Below are positions 8,425-17,015 of a stretch of DNA of 47,576 nt, piece after piece. The stretch spans positions 1 to 47,576 of the forward strand of contig JAAZNC010000087.1 of the NCBI GenBank assembly GCA_012798455.1, written 5' to 3'. Each line of letters opens with the position of its first letter. Within the stretch, counting starts at the first letter, position 1. The DNA is from Chloroflexota bacterium. Lineage in GTDB: Bacteria > Chloroflexota > Anaerolineae > Anaerolineales > Anaerolineaceae. A program made the position numbers and the translations under genes. The notes under the pieces were generated by a model. It saw only the letters and a list, made by a program, of their open reading frames with translations, was not told where the DNA came from and made no database searches.

Positions 8425-9388
8425 AAACACCCTCCAAAATTGTAGAAACATCGGGTTCCGGGCTGGCTTCTGCAAATTCAACAGCTTTTTGGATGTCCTG
8501 TTTCACTTGTTCTTTGATCTTTTCCATTTCTTTGTCGTCAACACCAATTTTCGCAGCGAAGCGTGGGATCGGATCTTTTTCCATCCATGCCTTCACTTCT
8601 TCGCGTGTGCGATATGCCTGGCGGTCGCTCTTGGAATGTCCGCGCCAGCGATAGGTGATAGCCTCGATCAGGGTTGGACCATCGCCTTTGCGCGCTCGTT
8701 CGGCTGCTTCGCGTACCGCTTTATGAACCGCAAAAACATCATTGCCATCAACTGTAAGTCCCTTGATACCATAGGCGATTGCCCGCTGGCTGATCTCTTC
8801 GATCTTGAAAGCCTGGTCAAAAGGCGTCGACATGGCATACAGGTTGTTTTCGCACAGATAAATGACCGGCAGGTTCCAGATGCTCGCCATGTTCAATGAC
8901 TCGTGAAAAGCGCCTTCGTTGGCTGCTCCATCCCCAAATAAGGTTAAAGCGACCTGATTGGTTTTCCGAATCTTAATGCTCAAACCAACACCCACAGCGA
9001 TAGGTAAGTTTCCAGCCACGATTCCGTTGGCACCCAGGTTGTTGGATTCCACATCTGCAATATGCATGGATCCGCCGCGTCCGCGACAGTAGCCGTTTTC
9101 TTTACCCAGAAATTCCGACATCATACGCTTCAAATCACCACCCCATGCCAGAAAGTGACCATGACCGCGATGGGTGTTCAAAAGATAATCGTTGCGTGTG
9201 ATGGCGCTGCTGGCACCGGCTGCAATGGCCTCCTGTCCGATGGAAAGGTGCATTGTGCCGTGAACTTTTCCCAGCGCGTACATCTCTTCCGCATTTTCTT
9301 CAAATGCGCGCGTCAAAACCATTAAATAAAGCAAATGCTTTGCTTCTTCAGGAGCGATCTCTCCTTCTATCAGATCTTTCTTACTCAT
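8417..9388 (-). CDS. 2-oxoacid dehydrogenase E1 alpha (pyruvate/acetoin type)
   Basis: A 323-residue alpha subunit with the thiamine-diphosphate motif [15 protein letters not shown] ending in CENN (the GDG...NN signature). The early [12 protein letters not shown], the substrate-site stretch [12 protein letters not shown] and the phosphorylation-loop-like segment [10 protein letters not shown] are also present. Length and the short N-terminus fit PdhA/AcoA of the single-chain-pair type. It is the first enzyme gene after the SorC regulator (15-base gap) and heads a dehydrogenase-PTS operon. Acetoin dehydrogenase is the closest alternative reading; no acetoin-specific regulator (AcoR) is present. 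Confidence 0.95.
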   Translation of the reverse strand: MSKKDLIEGEIAPEEAKHLLYLMVLTRAFEENAEEMYALGKVHGTMHLSIGQEAIAAGASSAITRNDYLLNTHRGHGHFLAWGGDLKRMMSEFLGKENGYCRGRGGSMHIADVESNNLGANGIVAGNLPIAVGVGLSIKIRKTNQVALTLFGDGAANEGAFHESLNMASIWNLPVIYLCENNLYAMSTPFDQAFKIEEISQRAIAYGIKGLTVDGNDVFAVHKAVREAAERARKGDGPTLIEAITYRWRGHSKSDRQAYRTREEVKAWMEKDPIPRFAAKIGVDDKEMEKIKEQVKQDIQKAVEFAEASPEPDVSTILEGVYA

Positions 9389-9403
9389 TCAACCTCCAGG
9401 AAT

Positions 9404-10366
9404 TTATAAAAATGGTTCCACTGCCGATGAATCCGTGATGAGGATATCCACCAGGTTGCCGGTCAATGCAGCTTTGATAGCCGGGGATTTTCTTTCTCCG
9501 GCTGCAATGGCGATTACTAATGCTTTTCCTTCACGAATCCGTTGAAAATCGGCAGCTACAACTCTTTCATTGATTTGGCAATCAAAGATCTTGCCTTTTT
9601 CATTGAAAAACCAACCGCAGGTATAACCGACCGCCCCCTGTTCATGAATTTCAGTGAATTCATGCGGTTCCATAAAACCCATTCGCACTACGCTGGAATC
9701 AGGAGGTTCCTCGGTGATACAGCCGATGCCTGCCAGAACAATATCCGATTTATATGCCAGCTCGATGGTGCTTTTAATGGATTTTTGCCGCAACATGGTA
9801 TCGCGAGACATACGGCTGTCCATCAGCATAGGAGCGTTCAAGGCATAATAACTGCCACGAACCTTTTTTGCCAGCGAGCCAGCCAGCTCAGGACCATCAA
9901 TGGATGGATCACTCTTGACTCCGGTAGAACCCAGCAGTTGTACCACCTTGATATTTCTTACAGGGTATAACGTTAAAGCATTGATGACTTCATATACGGA
10001 CGTTCCCGTCGAGATGGCAATCACCTGATCATTTCGCATTAAGTTCTTGAAAACTTGCGCACCCTGTTCCCCCACAAAACGCAACACCTGCGTATAACTC
10101 AATTTTCCCCGATTGACCACAATGGCATCCTTTAATCCGTATTGCTGGGTTAATCGATCTTCCATTTCAATATTCCGAATTGAGGGGAAGTTAACTTTGT
10201 GCTCTACGACCCCTAACTGTTCGGCTTCGGTTAACAAACGTGAGATGGCAGAGCGCGAGTAACCAAACTCTAATGCAATTTCGTTTTGGCTGCGTTTGTC
10301 CAGATAATACATGGATGCAATTTCAGCCAATAAGTGTTTACGAGTATCGGATTTCATCATTTTCAT
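9404..10366 (-). CDS. SorC-family sugar-binding transcriptional regulator
   Basis: A 320-residue regulator with an N-terminal helix-turn-helix (about 12-55, YLDKRSQNEIALEFGYSRSAISRLL) and a C-terminal sugar-phosphate-binding domain (STGTSVYEVINAL, VVQLLGSTGV, GIGCITEEPPDSS, GYTCGWFFNEKG). These domains bind phosphorylated sugars and sense the effector of the operon they control. It is the promoter-proximal gene of the E1-E2-PTS operon, so it most likely autoregulates that operon in response to the phosphorylated PTS product. Upstream palindromes at 10431-10470 are candidate operators. An alternative start three codons in (10357) is possible. Confidence 0.9.
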   Translation of the reverse strand: MKMMKSDTRKHLLAEIASMYYLDKRSQNEIALEFGYSRSAISRLLTEAEQLGVVEHKVNFPSIRNIEMEDRLTQQYGLKDAIVVNRGKLSYTQVLRFVGEQGAQVFKNLMRNDQVIAISTGTSVYEVINALTLYPVRNIKVVQLLGSTGVKSDPSIDGPELAGSLAKKVRGSYYALNAPMLMDSRMSRDTMLRQKSIKSTIELAYKSDIVLAGIGCITEEPPDSSVVRMGFMEPHEFTEIHEQGAVGYTCGWFFNEKGKIFDCQINERVVAADFQRIREGKALVIAIAAGERKSPAIKAALTGNLVDILITDSSAVEPFL

Positions 10367-10430
10367 CCAGTCATATGCATCCTTAATATATCACTTAATT
10401 GCAATTTTTTCACTATTGTTAATTTAAAAT

Positions 10431-10470
10431 CACGTACGTGAAAACGTGTGCAGTTTCATGTGCACACGTT
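10431..10470 (-). promoter_or_regulatory. Palindromes upstream of the SorC operon (candidate operators)
   Basis: CACGTACGTG at 10431-10440 is a perfect 10-base palindrome. Next to it, AACGTGTGCA (10443-10452) and TGCACACGTT (10461-10470) form a perfect 10-base inverted repeat with an 8-base spacer. They lie between the stop of the lipoprotein gene and the SorC start. They share an ACGTG core. The second could also act as a weak terminator for the lipoprotein gene, since the minus strand reads TTTTC after it. Confidence 0.6.
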
Positions 10471-10503
10471 CAATTGTTGCATCAGATTAGAATATTAAAT
10501 GGG

Positions 10504-11583
10504 TTATTTGGGATCGTAATGCTGCAGATCAGGCGTCACTCTCACATCCGGTACCTGCTTTTCATCATAACCACCTGTACATGTCCCGGGGATATCATCA
10601 GATAATGTGAAATTGTATGCTTTGCGGCAGGTGTTGTCCACACTGCGCACGATTTTCAGTGGATAATCCTCATCAGTGATCAAAGGTGAACCCGCTTCTT
10701 CCAGTGAGATCGAATCGTTATAATCCATTGCACCGGGTGCTTTCAAACCACCATCCGCCCAGGCGCTCCATAAAAAGGAAGAGGGCATTCCAATGCTATC
10801 TTTTTTAATTGCAATTTGCACAATCGTATCATCTTTAGGGAGAATCCTCACCCATGCTGCATCTACGTCACTTCCGAATTTTCCTCCGATGAATAACCGG
10901 GTTTCATATCCATCACCATTTTTCCATGTCGCATCCGATACCATTGGCTGTGCTCCACCCACATCCCCATTTGCGTCTTCCAGCAAGATCACTCTTTGCA
11001 CGCTCCATCGGGTTTGTTTCGGGAATATCGCCCACGCCAGATAGTCTCCCCGACCATCTTTATCGGTGTCCAACTCGACCCCATAGGCACCATCCAAAAA
11101 ACCGTCATTCTCATTTATTTCATACAGCACGATCGAAAAATAATAAAAAAAGTCGTCTTGAGATAAACTGGCTTCTTGGATATCAAGCCATGCCTGGAAT
11201 TGCATGTTGCCTGCTGTAAATGGGCGCTCAAACAGGTTTTCGTTATAATTGTCTCCTGAAACAGCTCGTGATTCATCTGCGCTCGGATAGGACACACTGT
11301 CTGTTAATATCTGTTCTGCTGGGGGTGGGGATTGCGGGATTGTTTGATGACTGATTTCGAGGTTCTCTTCTTTTTCGTTGATAGTGTTGCGAATTGTCTC
11401 AAGTTCCTCTCCCAACACCTCACTGAGCTTTTCATCATATCCGCGTTGGCGTTGCTCCACCTTTTGCTGGATCTCTGCTGCTTCTTTTTCACTTATATTT
11501 ACATTGGTTGGACCACCTGCACTGCAGGCTGTCAGGATGATCCCACTACCCAGAAGGATAAACATACCTCTTAATGCTTTCAT
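10504..11583 (-). CDS. Secreted lipoprotein, unknown function
   Basis: A 359-residue protein with a lipoprotein signal: MKALRGMF, a hydrophobic stretch and the lipobox LTAC (cysteine 20). A charged helical stretch follows (about 32-75, rich in E, K and Q, possible coiled coil). The rest is a soluble domain with acidic, calcium-site-like patches (ELDTDKDGRGDYLAW, LLEDANGDVGG) that recall surface proteins with DxDxDG loops. I do not recognise the family. It is transcribed toward the SorC operon and divergently from the YdcF-like gene; whether it shares transcripts with the SorC operon is doubtful because of the palindromes in between. Confidence 0.75.
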   Translation of the reverse strand: MKALRGMFILLGSGIILTACSAGGPTNVNISEKEAAEIQQKVEQRQRGYDEKLSEVLGEELETIRNTINEKEENLEISHQTIPQSPPPAEQILTDSVSYPSADESRAVSGDNYNENLFERPFTAGNMQFQAWLDIQEASLSQDDFFYYFSIVLYEINENDGFLDGAYGVELDTDKDGRGDYLAWAIFPKQTRWSVQRVILLEDANGDVGGAQPMVSDATWKNGDGYETRLFIGGKFGSDVDAAWVRILPKDDTIVQIAIKKDSIGMPSSFLWSAWADGGLKAPGAMDYNDSISLEEAGSPLITDEDYPLKIVRSVDNTCRKAYNFTLSDDIPGTCTGGYDEKQVPDVRVTPDLQHYDPK

Positions 11584-11770
11584 ACTTCTCGCTCCTTTTT
11601 GATATTATCTAGATTAACAAATCAAAGTTAAAAGCTCAATCCCTGTAGATCGAATTTACAGAATCATTACCTTCCGTTTACATCGCTCTTTCAATTTTTT
11701 CCAATTTCCTTAAAATTTAATCTTTCCCTACCTGTGTTACAATCTGTAACCGAAATGAAGGAAAGAAACA

Positions 11771-12553
11771 TTGTTCATACTGCTCTCTAAATTCTTACCA
11801 TTGTTGGTATACCCCCTCGGACTATCACTACTGCTGCTCCTGATCGCGCTGTTTTTCATCGGCAAGAAAAAAAATCTCAAATGGCTGATCGCTCTGATTT
11901 TATTGCTTCTGTGGGCTGCATCTACTGCCCCCGTTGCCAACGCCTTTGCCAGATCCCTGGAATGGCAGTACCGCCCTCTCACAGATATTCCCACCGCTGA
12001 TGCCATTGTCGTTTTGGGGGGCGGCACAGAGCCAGCCATTCCGCCACGTCGCTCGGTTGAGATAAACAGCGCCGGTGATCGTGTTTTCGCCGCTGCCCGG
12101 CTTTATCGTGAGGGCAAAGCGCCTGTGCTTATTCTAAGTGGGGGCAATATCGACTGGCTAAGCAACAACGCCTCAACACCTGCCGATCAAATGGCAGATA
12201 TGCTTTCTTTCTTGGGTGTTCCTTCTTCCGCCCTGATCCTGGAAAACACTTCACAGAATACCTATGAAAACGCGCTCCATACCAAAGCCATAATGGAAGA
12301 AAAAGGATTTGACCAGGTTTTATTGGTCACTTCCGCTATCCATATGCCGCGTTCGGTTTCTTTATTTGAAAAGCAGGGGGTTTCGGTCATCCCGGTGCCG
12401 GTCGATTATTCCGTAGTAGAAAATACCACCGCTCCCTCGACTCTTGATATCATCCTCGGGCTGTTACCCAGCGCCGGCAACTTATCTACTACCACCAACG
12501 CCTTGAAAGAATATCTGGGAATCTGGATGTATACCTTGCAAGGATGGATATAG
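11771..12553 (+). CDS. YdcF/ElyC/SanA-like DUF218 membrane protein
   Basis: A 260-residue protein with two N-terminal membrane segments (about 5-30 and 36-58) and a DUF218 domain. The domain marks are ADAIVVLGGG, the DRVFAAARLYREGKAPVLILSGG stretch, the ENTSQNTYENA motif and LLVTSAIHMPRS. DUF218 proteins such as ElyC and SanA take part in envelope maintenance and peptidoglycan precursor handling; the precise reaction is unknown. The frame starts at TTG 11771, behind a purine-rich stretch (gaaggaaag). It is divergent from the lipoprotein at 10504-11583, with a 187-base shared upstream region. Confidence 0.87.
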   Translation: MFILLSKFLPLLVYPLGLSLLLLLIALFFIGKKKNLKWLIALILLLLWAASTAPVANAFARSLEWQYRPLTDIPTADAIVVLGGGTEPAIPPRRSVEINSAGDRVFAAARLYREGKAPVLILSGGNIDWLSNNASTPADQMADMLSFLGVPSSALILENTSQNTYENALHTKAIMEEKGFDQVLLVTSAIHMPRSVSLFEKQGVSVIPVPVDYSVVENTTAPSTLDIILGLLPSAGNLSTTTNALKEYLGIWMYTLQGWI

Positions 12554-12713
12554 ATTAACTATTTTCTAAATTCGTCTTCTTTACTAGACTTTTGTTTATT
12601 TGATTGAATTCCTTATTATTTTTTTCACCTATCCTCCTCTGCAATACTCTTAATCCTATAGGTAGCACAATTCACTTTTGCCTGTGTTCGATATGCTAAA
12701 ATGTAAAGTTTTC

Positions 12714-12761
12714 TTGACATTAATGATTTTGAAATTATAATGAATGTAAAACATATTTTAC
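12714..12761 (+). promoter_or_regulatory. Near-consensus promoter plus palindrome for the XRE pair
   Basis: TTGACA (12714-12719) and TATAAT (12736-12741) are separated by 16 bases. GTAAAA-CATA-TTTTAC (12746-12761), a 6-base inverted repeat at the expected start of transcription, follows at once and is a candidate operator for the XRE protein encoded downstream. Confidence 0.75.
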
Positions 12762-12778
12762 TTAATGGGAGTGATACG

Positions 12779-13000
12779 ATGAAAAACAAAATGGACGAAA
12801 TGGAAATGAGCATCAATCTCAAAGCTATCAGAATTTCGTGGGTCGTCACCGCTCTGCTGCTTTGCGGGTGGGTCGGGTATGAATGGGTTGCAAACAGATC
12901 TTTCAATTGGATAGCATTTATTATCATGGATTCCCAGTTGATTGTTTATTGGGGAATTCAGCTTATATTGAAATGGAGCCTTGGAAAAAATGAGGAATAG
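12779..13000 (+). CDS. Small two-span membrane protein paired with XRE regulator
   Basis: A 73-residue protein with two membrane segments (about 17-33 and 42-62; WVVTALLLCGWVGYEW and a second ending in LILKWSLG) and a charged start (MKNKMDEMEMSINLKAIRIS). The ATG at 12779 has GGGAG 8-9 bases upstream; a longer reading from 12740 would begin at the promoter itself and is not used. The next gene starts inside its last codons, so the two are translated together. Such small membrane partners commonly stand before short XRE regulators in Gram-positive-type genomes; their function is not known. Confidence 0.75.
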   Translation: MKNKMDEMEMSINLKAIRISWVVTALLLCGWVGYEWVANRSFNWIAFIIMDSQLIVYWGIQLILKWSLGKNEE

Positions 13001-13184
13001 GATCAGGGAGTTGAGGAAAAAATTGGGCTTACGGCAGGAAGATCTGGCTACCTCACTCGGTGTGACCAGGCAAACTATCAATGCCATCGAAAATAATAAA
13101 TATAATCCCTCATTGGAACTGGCGATGAAACTTGCCAAACTGTTGAATATCACAATCGAAGAACTTTTCATTATCGAAGAATAG
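12990..13184 (+). CDS. XRE-family helix-turn-helix regulator
   Basis: A 64-residue protein that is essentially one Cro/C1-type DNA-binding domain: IRELRKKLGLRQEDLATSLG, followed by the recognition helix region VTRQTINAIENNKYNPSL and LAKLLNITIEELF. This is the short YgzD/YozG-like class. ATG 12990 is used, overlapping the previous gene by 11 bases; an in-frame TTG at 12981 is less likely. It probably represses its own promoter at 12714-12741 through the palindrome at 12746-12761. A clear terminator follows. Confidence 0.92.
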   Translation: MRNRIRELRKKLGLRQEDLATSLGVTRQTINAIENNKYNPSLELAMKLAKLLNITIEELFIIEE

Positions 13185-13190
13185 GGATCA

Positions 13191-13223
13191 AAGTGTCGGT
13201 TACTGCAAAACCGGCACTTTTTT
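13191..13223 (+). terminator. Rho-independent terminator after the XRE gene
   Basis: AAGTGTCGGTT (13191-13201) and AACCGGCACTT (13209-13219) form an 11-base stem with one G-U pair, followed by a T-run to 13223. It ends the two-gene XRE transcript. Confidence 0.9.
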
Positions 13224-13400
13224 AAGTATGTTGAAAACTCAAGATATCGATTTAAAATTCGCTTCATATTACCAGGAATAGGCCACCATAAAGAGTCCCC
13301 GTCCCCGCCAGGTTTGAAATAATCGAATGATTTTAAGTTTTCAGATATTTTGTATAGATTTCATTGCTATAATGCATTTAAAGAAAAGGAATCATAAATA

Positions 13401-14159
13401 ATGGATACATATAAACAACCGGGGGATCATCGAGTTGCTGTTTTAATCGATGGAGACAATGCCCAACCATCTTTGATCGAAAAGATCCTGGCAGAAGCCA
13501 GCAAATATGGCACAGTCACCATCCGCAGAAATTATGGTGATTGGACCACTGCCAATATGGGTGGTTGGAAAGATACGCTGCAAACCTACGCCATTCAACC
13601 CATCCAGCAGTTTCGTTATACCGTTGGGAAAAATGCCACCGATTCAGCCATGATCATTGATGCCATGGATATTCTCTACAGCGGCAGCGTGGATGGTTTT
13701 TGCCTTGTCTCCAGCGACAGCGATTACACCCGCCTGGCAACGCGCATTCGTGAAAAAGGTTTTTTTGTGATGGGAGTCGGACAAAAAAAGACCCCGCGTG
13801 CTTTCGTAAACGCGTGTGATGTTTTTGTTTACACCGAAAATCTAATGCCGATCAAGCAACCCGCCAAACGAAGCGGTCCTAAAAAAAGTAATAAGAACGA
13901 TACGGATCGTGAACACCAAACCCCCGATCCAGCCCCCTTGCTAAAACAAGCTTTTGATATCGCCGTGCAGGAGGATGGCTGGGCTTTCTTGGGAACGTTG
14001 GGACACCACCTGCGGCAACTTGATCCAAGCTTTGATGCCCGCACTTATGGGCATAACCAGCTCTCGACCTTGATTCGGGCTTACTCTAAACTTTTCGAGA
14101 TCAAAGAGGTAAAATCACCGGAAGGGAACTCTGTCATTTACGTACGCTGGAAAGAATAA
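13401..14159 (+). CDS. NYN-domain ribonuclease-like protein with C-terminal OST-HTH/LOTUS domain
   Basis: The N-terminal NYN (PIN-fold) domain covers about 10-150 of 252 residues. Its acidic metal-site residues are visible in VLIDGDNAQ, GKNATDSAMIIDAMD and SSDSDYTRLA. A basic linker (KRSGPKKSNKNDTDRE) leads to a C-terminal LOTUS/OST-HTH-like domain (AFLGTLGHHLRQLDPSFDARTYGHNQLSTLIRAY), an RNA-binding fold. NYN-LOTUS proteins are thought to cut or bind RNA; their targets in bacteria are unknown. The start has AAAAGGA upstream and a TATAAT-like box at about 13367. The nitroreductase gene follows 11 bases later. Confidence 0.9.
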   Translation: MDTYKQPGDHRVAVLIDGDNAQPSLIEKILAEASKYGTVTIRRNYGDWTTANMGGWKDTLQTYAIQPIQQFRYTVGKNATDSAMIIDAMDILYSGSVDGFCLVSSDSDYTRLATRIREKGFFVMGVGQKKTPRAFVNACDVFVYTENLMPIKQPAKRSGPKKSNKNDTDREHQTPDPAPLLKQAFDIAVQEDGWAFLGTLGHHLRQLDPSFDARTYGHNQLSTLIRAYSKLFEIKEVKSPEGNSVIYVRWKE

Positions 14160-14170
14160 AGGAGATATTC

Positions 14171-14689
14171 ATGGACGAAAGATTGGATTTTATCTATAAA
14201 CGACGCAGTATTCGTATCTTTGAACATCAAAAAGAGGTCGAAAAGGAAAAACTCGAAGAGTTGTTGAAAGCTGCCATGGCCGCACCCAGCGCCAGTAATG
14301 GTCAACCTTGGGAATTCGTGGTGGTCACTGACCCTGATAAATTGGCTGAATTACGCCGCAGATTGAATTATGGCAACTATAATGCTACCGCCGCCATCGC
14401 TGTTCTTGCCAATCTGGGTATCGCTAAAAAGGAATCTTCCTTCCGTTTTTGGGTGCAGGATTGTAGCGCCGCAACGGAAAACATCCTGCTGGCTGCCACA
14501 GCCTTGGGGCTGGGGAGTGTTTGGATTGGTGGGTACCCCAAAGACGATGTTACCGGTGTTATCCATGAGATCTTGGAGATCCCAGCGGATATTGATATCC
14601 TCAATCTCATCTATATTGGTTATCCGGCAGAAGAAAAACCAGCCCACACCAAGTATGAAGAGAATCGTGTGCACTGGCAAAAATACTGA
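14171..14689 (+). CDS. Nitroreductase-family FMN oxidoreductase
   Basis: A 172-residue protein with the nitroreductase fold. It has the FMN-binding start YKRRSIRIFEHQ and the segment AAMAAPSASNGQPWEFVVV. Later motifs are AATENILLAATALGLGSVWIG (active-site region) and LIYIGYPAEEKP near the end. Members reduce nitro compounds, quinones or flavins with NAD(P)H in the cytoplasm. Length matches the short clade common in anaerobes. It follows the NYN gene by 11 bases with an AAGGAGA site, so the two are likely cotranscribed, though no functional link is apparent. The 280 bases after it (14690-14969) hold no recognisable gene. Confidence 0.93.
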   Translation: MDERLDFIYKRRSIRIFEHQKEVEKEKLEELLKAAMAAPSASNGQPWEFVVVTDPDKLAELRRRLNYGNYNATAAIAVLANLGIAKKESSFRFWVQDCSAATENILLAATALGLGSVWIGGYPKDDVTGVIHEILEIPADIDILNLIYIGYPAEEKPAHTKYEENRVHWQKY

Positions 14690-14969
14690 CGTTTTTTAAT
14701 AAAGTGCATCTATAATAAAAAGAATAGCAGCTCTATCCTTCAACAGATTGCGGTGAGCAAATCTGATATGAACAACGACTGAAACCATATCTTCTTACTC
14801 CAAAAATATATGATACCTTGATTCATGGAAATTACTTTCGATTCCATCAGTCTTTCATAAACAAGGCTCTAAACTATAAGAGGAATGGAAATTTGACCGC
14901 ATGGATGATTTCACGATAGGCTCATCATCTTGAATCATCTTATAAACTGATATAAAGGAGCAGGCGAAA

Positions 14970-15623
14970 ATGAGTATATTTCAAATCGATGATCTGATCA
15001 AAATGGGGGTTTCCCTTTTATTGGGAGGCATCATAGGAGCTGAACGGGAGCGTTATAAAAAAGATGCCGGGCTGCGCACCACTATTTTGATTTCAATGGG
15101 CTCTACTCTTTTTACAATCCTTTCTACAAGGGTTGGTCTGGGTGTCTCAGGCACCCTGGATATCACCCGCATTGCAGCTAGTATCGTTAGTGGCGTTGGT
15201 TTCCTGGGCGCTGGTGTGATCCTGCAGGAACACGGTAGGGTCAAAGGACTCACCACCGCCGCCACCATCTGGATTTCTGCTGCCATCGGCATGGCATGCG
15301 GCGCAGGTGAATTCATCCTGGGAACTATTTCTTCTCTTCTTACGGTTGTTGTTTTGATGGGTTTTACAAAGATCGAAGATATCTTGGAGATTTCCATCGA
15401 GGAACGCACCTATGAAATCACATCCAGAATTAGCTGGGAAAAATATAAAGAGATCAAGAGTCTCTTCAAGAGTCATGGGCTGGTGATCAACAAATCCAAA
15501 CAGGAAAAAAAAGCCGGTGGTGATATGGTATTGACGTTGGAGGTCAGTGGTCAACCCAAAAAACACGATAAGGTTGTCCAGAAGATTTTGTCTGATAAAG
15601 AGATTAAAGAATACTGGTTCTAG
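14970..15623 (+). CDS. MgtC/SapB-family membrane protein
   Basis: A 217-residue protein with the MgtC membrane domain over about 1-135. The signature GGIIGAERERYKKDAGLRTTILISMGSTLFT is followed by RIAASIVSGVGFLGAGVIL and TTAATIWISAAIGMACGAG. A cytoplasmic ACT-like C-terminal domain (about 145-217) follows. MgtC relatives modulate ATP synthase or magnesium-related stress in other bacteria; the role here is unknown. The start has AAAGGAGCAGGCG upstream. It stands alone. Confidence 0.93.
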   Translation: MSIFQIDDLIKMGVSLLLGGIIGAERERYKKDAGLRTTILISMGSTLFTILSTRVGLGVSGTLDITRIAASIVSGVGFLGAGVILQEHGRVKGLTTAATIWISAAIGMACGAGEFILGTISSLLTVVVLMGFTKIEDILEISIEERTYEITSRISWEKYKEIKSLFKSHGLVINKSKQEKKAGGDMVLTLEVSGQPKKHDKVVQKILSDKEIKEYWF

Positions 15624-15694
15624 CAAGAAGCAGAAAACTTTTTCATGTGATGGATCGTTAATTTCTTAAATCGAAGTTGGAAAGTGAAAGAAAG

Positions 15695-16924
15695 ATGAAA
15701 AAATACTTGTCATTCCAAATTTTGTTGATGCTTTCTTTATTGATGACAGCCTGTAATGGTATTACGATCAGTTTCAACGACAAAACAACCCCATCTGATG
15801 GAACGGATCAGGATGCTGCCTACCTGCAGGTTGGAGACTCTGAAACTTCAGGAACCACCTCACATTCCTTCCCTAAATTAATACTGGTCGATACCCGGGA
15901 TGATTACGGGCTGACCTTTTACAACTTGCAGGGACAGCCCATTACAGAATTGAAGACCCCCGGAATTGGCTATGGTTCATCTGGTAGGGTACACATCGCC
16001 GGATCGATCCCCGAGGGTCCTATCATGACACCACTGGTCTATCATTCATTTACCAACCCTGAATCCCTGCTGGTTAATATCAACGATTCCATTACCACCC
16101 TGGTGCAAACTCCCACGCTCTATGGGCTGGCGGGGGCTCCCGGACAAGCGCATATCGCCTATAGTCTATATACACCATCACACAATACTGTCCATAGTGA
16201 CTTGTTTTTAGGTGATTTGGAAACATTACCCAATATCGGTCCGGTTTATTCGCTGGATAATTCGGATGACTTCTATGTCATCAACCCGGTGGCAGTTTCC
16301 ACCCAGGCTGCTGTTGCCACGGGTGTTTGGTACACCTTTTCTGCCTGGGGTATTGGCGGAGATATCATCTTCCCTGTCAATCAGGGCTTGTACTATTTTG
16401 ATATGACCAACGGCAATAATTATCAGATCCTCGACAAGAATTGTAAATTCCAGGGTCTCTCCCAAGATTTCTCTTTCGCAGCCTGTCAGCATTATGACAG
16501 TAACGGTAATTATTCTTATTCCGTAGAAAATCTGTCTGCTTCGACTTCCACCACATTCGCACTGGATCCCTCCAGCGATCGTGGCGCAGGCTACGGCGTC
16601 TTTTCACAAGATGGAAATTATGTAGCCTGGATGGAAGCCAGTGGGTCGCATATGGCTGAAGTTCCCAATTACCATAGCCATATTCGCATCGCTTTCACTG
16701 GTGGTGGCATCGTTTATGATCAAACCGATCAAGCCATTGCTTCTGCTTTGGGTGTCAGTGCCTTACCTTCGATGCTGCCGGTGGGTTGGCTCGATAATCA
16801 GACCCTTCTGATTCAGGTAAGTATCGATGATTTCGGTTCATCTGCCCTCGCTACCATCGATGTGACCGATGGCGCCGTGCAAAAGATCATTGATGGAAGC
16901 TTTGTCACTTTCGCCTATCCTTAG
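15695..16924 (+). CDS. Secreted lipoprotein with beta-propeller-like domain
   Basis: A protein of about 409 residues from ATG 15695. Its signal is MKKYLSF, a hydrophobic run and the lipobox MTAC. An in-frame ATG six codons earlier (15677) would give a less typical signal peptide. After a Ser/Thr/Asp-rich linker, repeated strands such as LILVDTRDDYGLTFYNLQG, SQDGNYVAWMEAS and VGWLDNQTLLIQV resemble TolB/WD40-like propeller blades. No enzyme motif is seen. A second lipoprotein gene follows 91 bases later. Both are probably surface-anchored binding or structural proteins. Confidence 0.75.
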   Translation: MKKYLSFQILLMLSLLMTACNGITISFNDKTTPSDGTDQDAAYLQVGDSETSGTTSHSFPKLILVDTRDDYGLTFYNLQGQPITELKTPGIGYGSSGRVHIAGSIPEGPIMTPLVYHSFTNPESLLVNINDSITTLVQTPTLYGLAGAPGQAHIAYSLYTPSHNTVHSDLFLGDLETLPNIGPVYSLDNSDDFYVINPVAVSTQAAVATGVWYTFSAWGIGGDIIFPVNQGLYYFDMTNGNNYQILDKNCKFQGLSQDFSFAACQHYDSNGNYSYSVENLSASTSTTFALDPSSDRGAGYGVFSQDGNYVAWMEASGSHMAEVPNYHSHIRIAFTGGGIVYDQTDQAIASALGVSALPSMLPVGWLDNQTLLIQVSIDDFGSSALATIDVTDGAVQKIIDGSFVTFAYP

Positions 16925-17015
16925 AGCAACAAACCTTCTGCGAAGCATGCTTTACGCTTATATATGCTCAGCTATAATGATAGTATTCCTGCACTTAATA
17001 TAGAGAGGATTTCAC

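Noticed and set aside
13224..13400. 17-codon frame starting near 13228
   Set aside because: It lies directly after a terminator, has no ribosome site and is too short to support.
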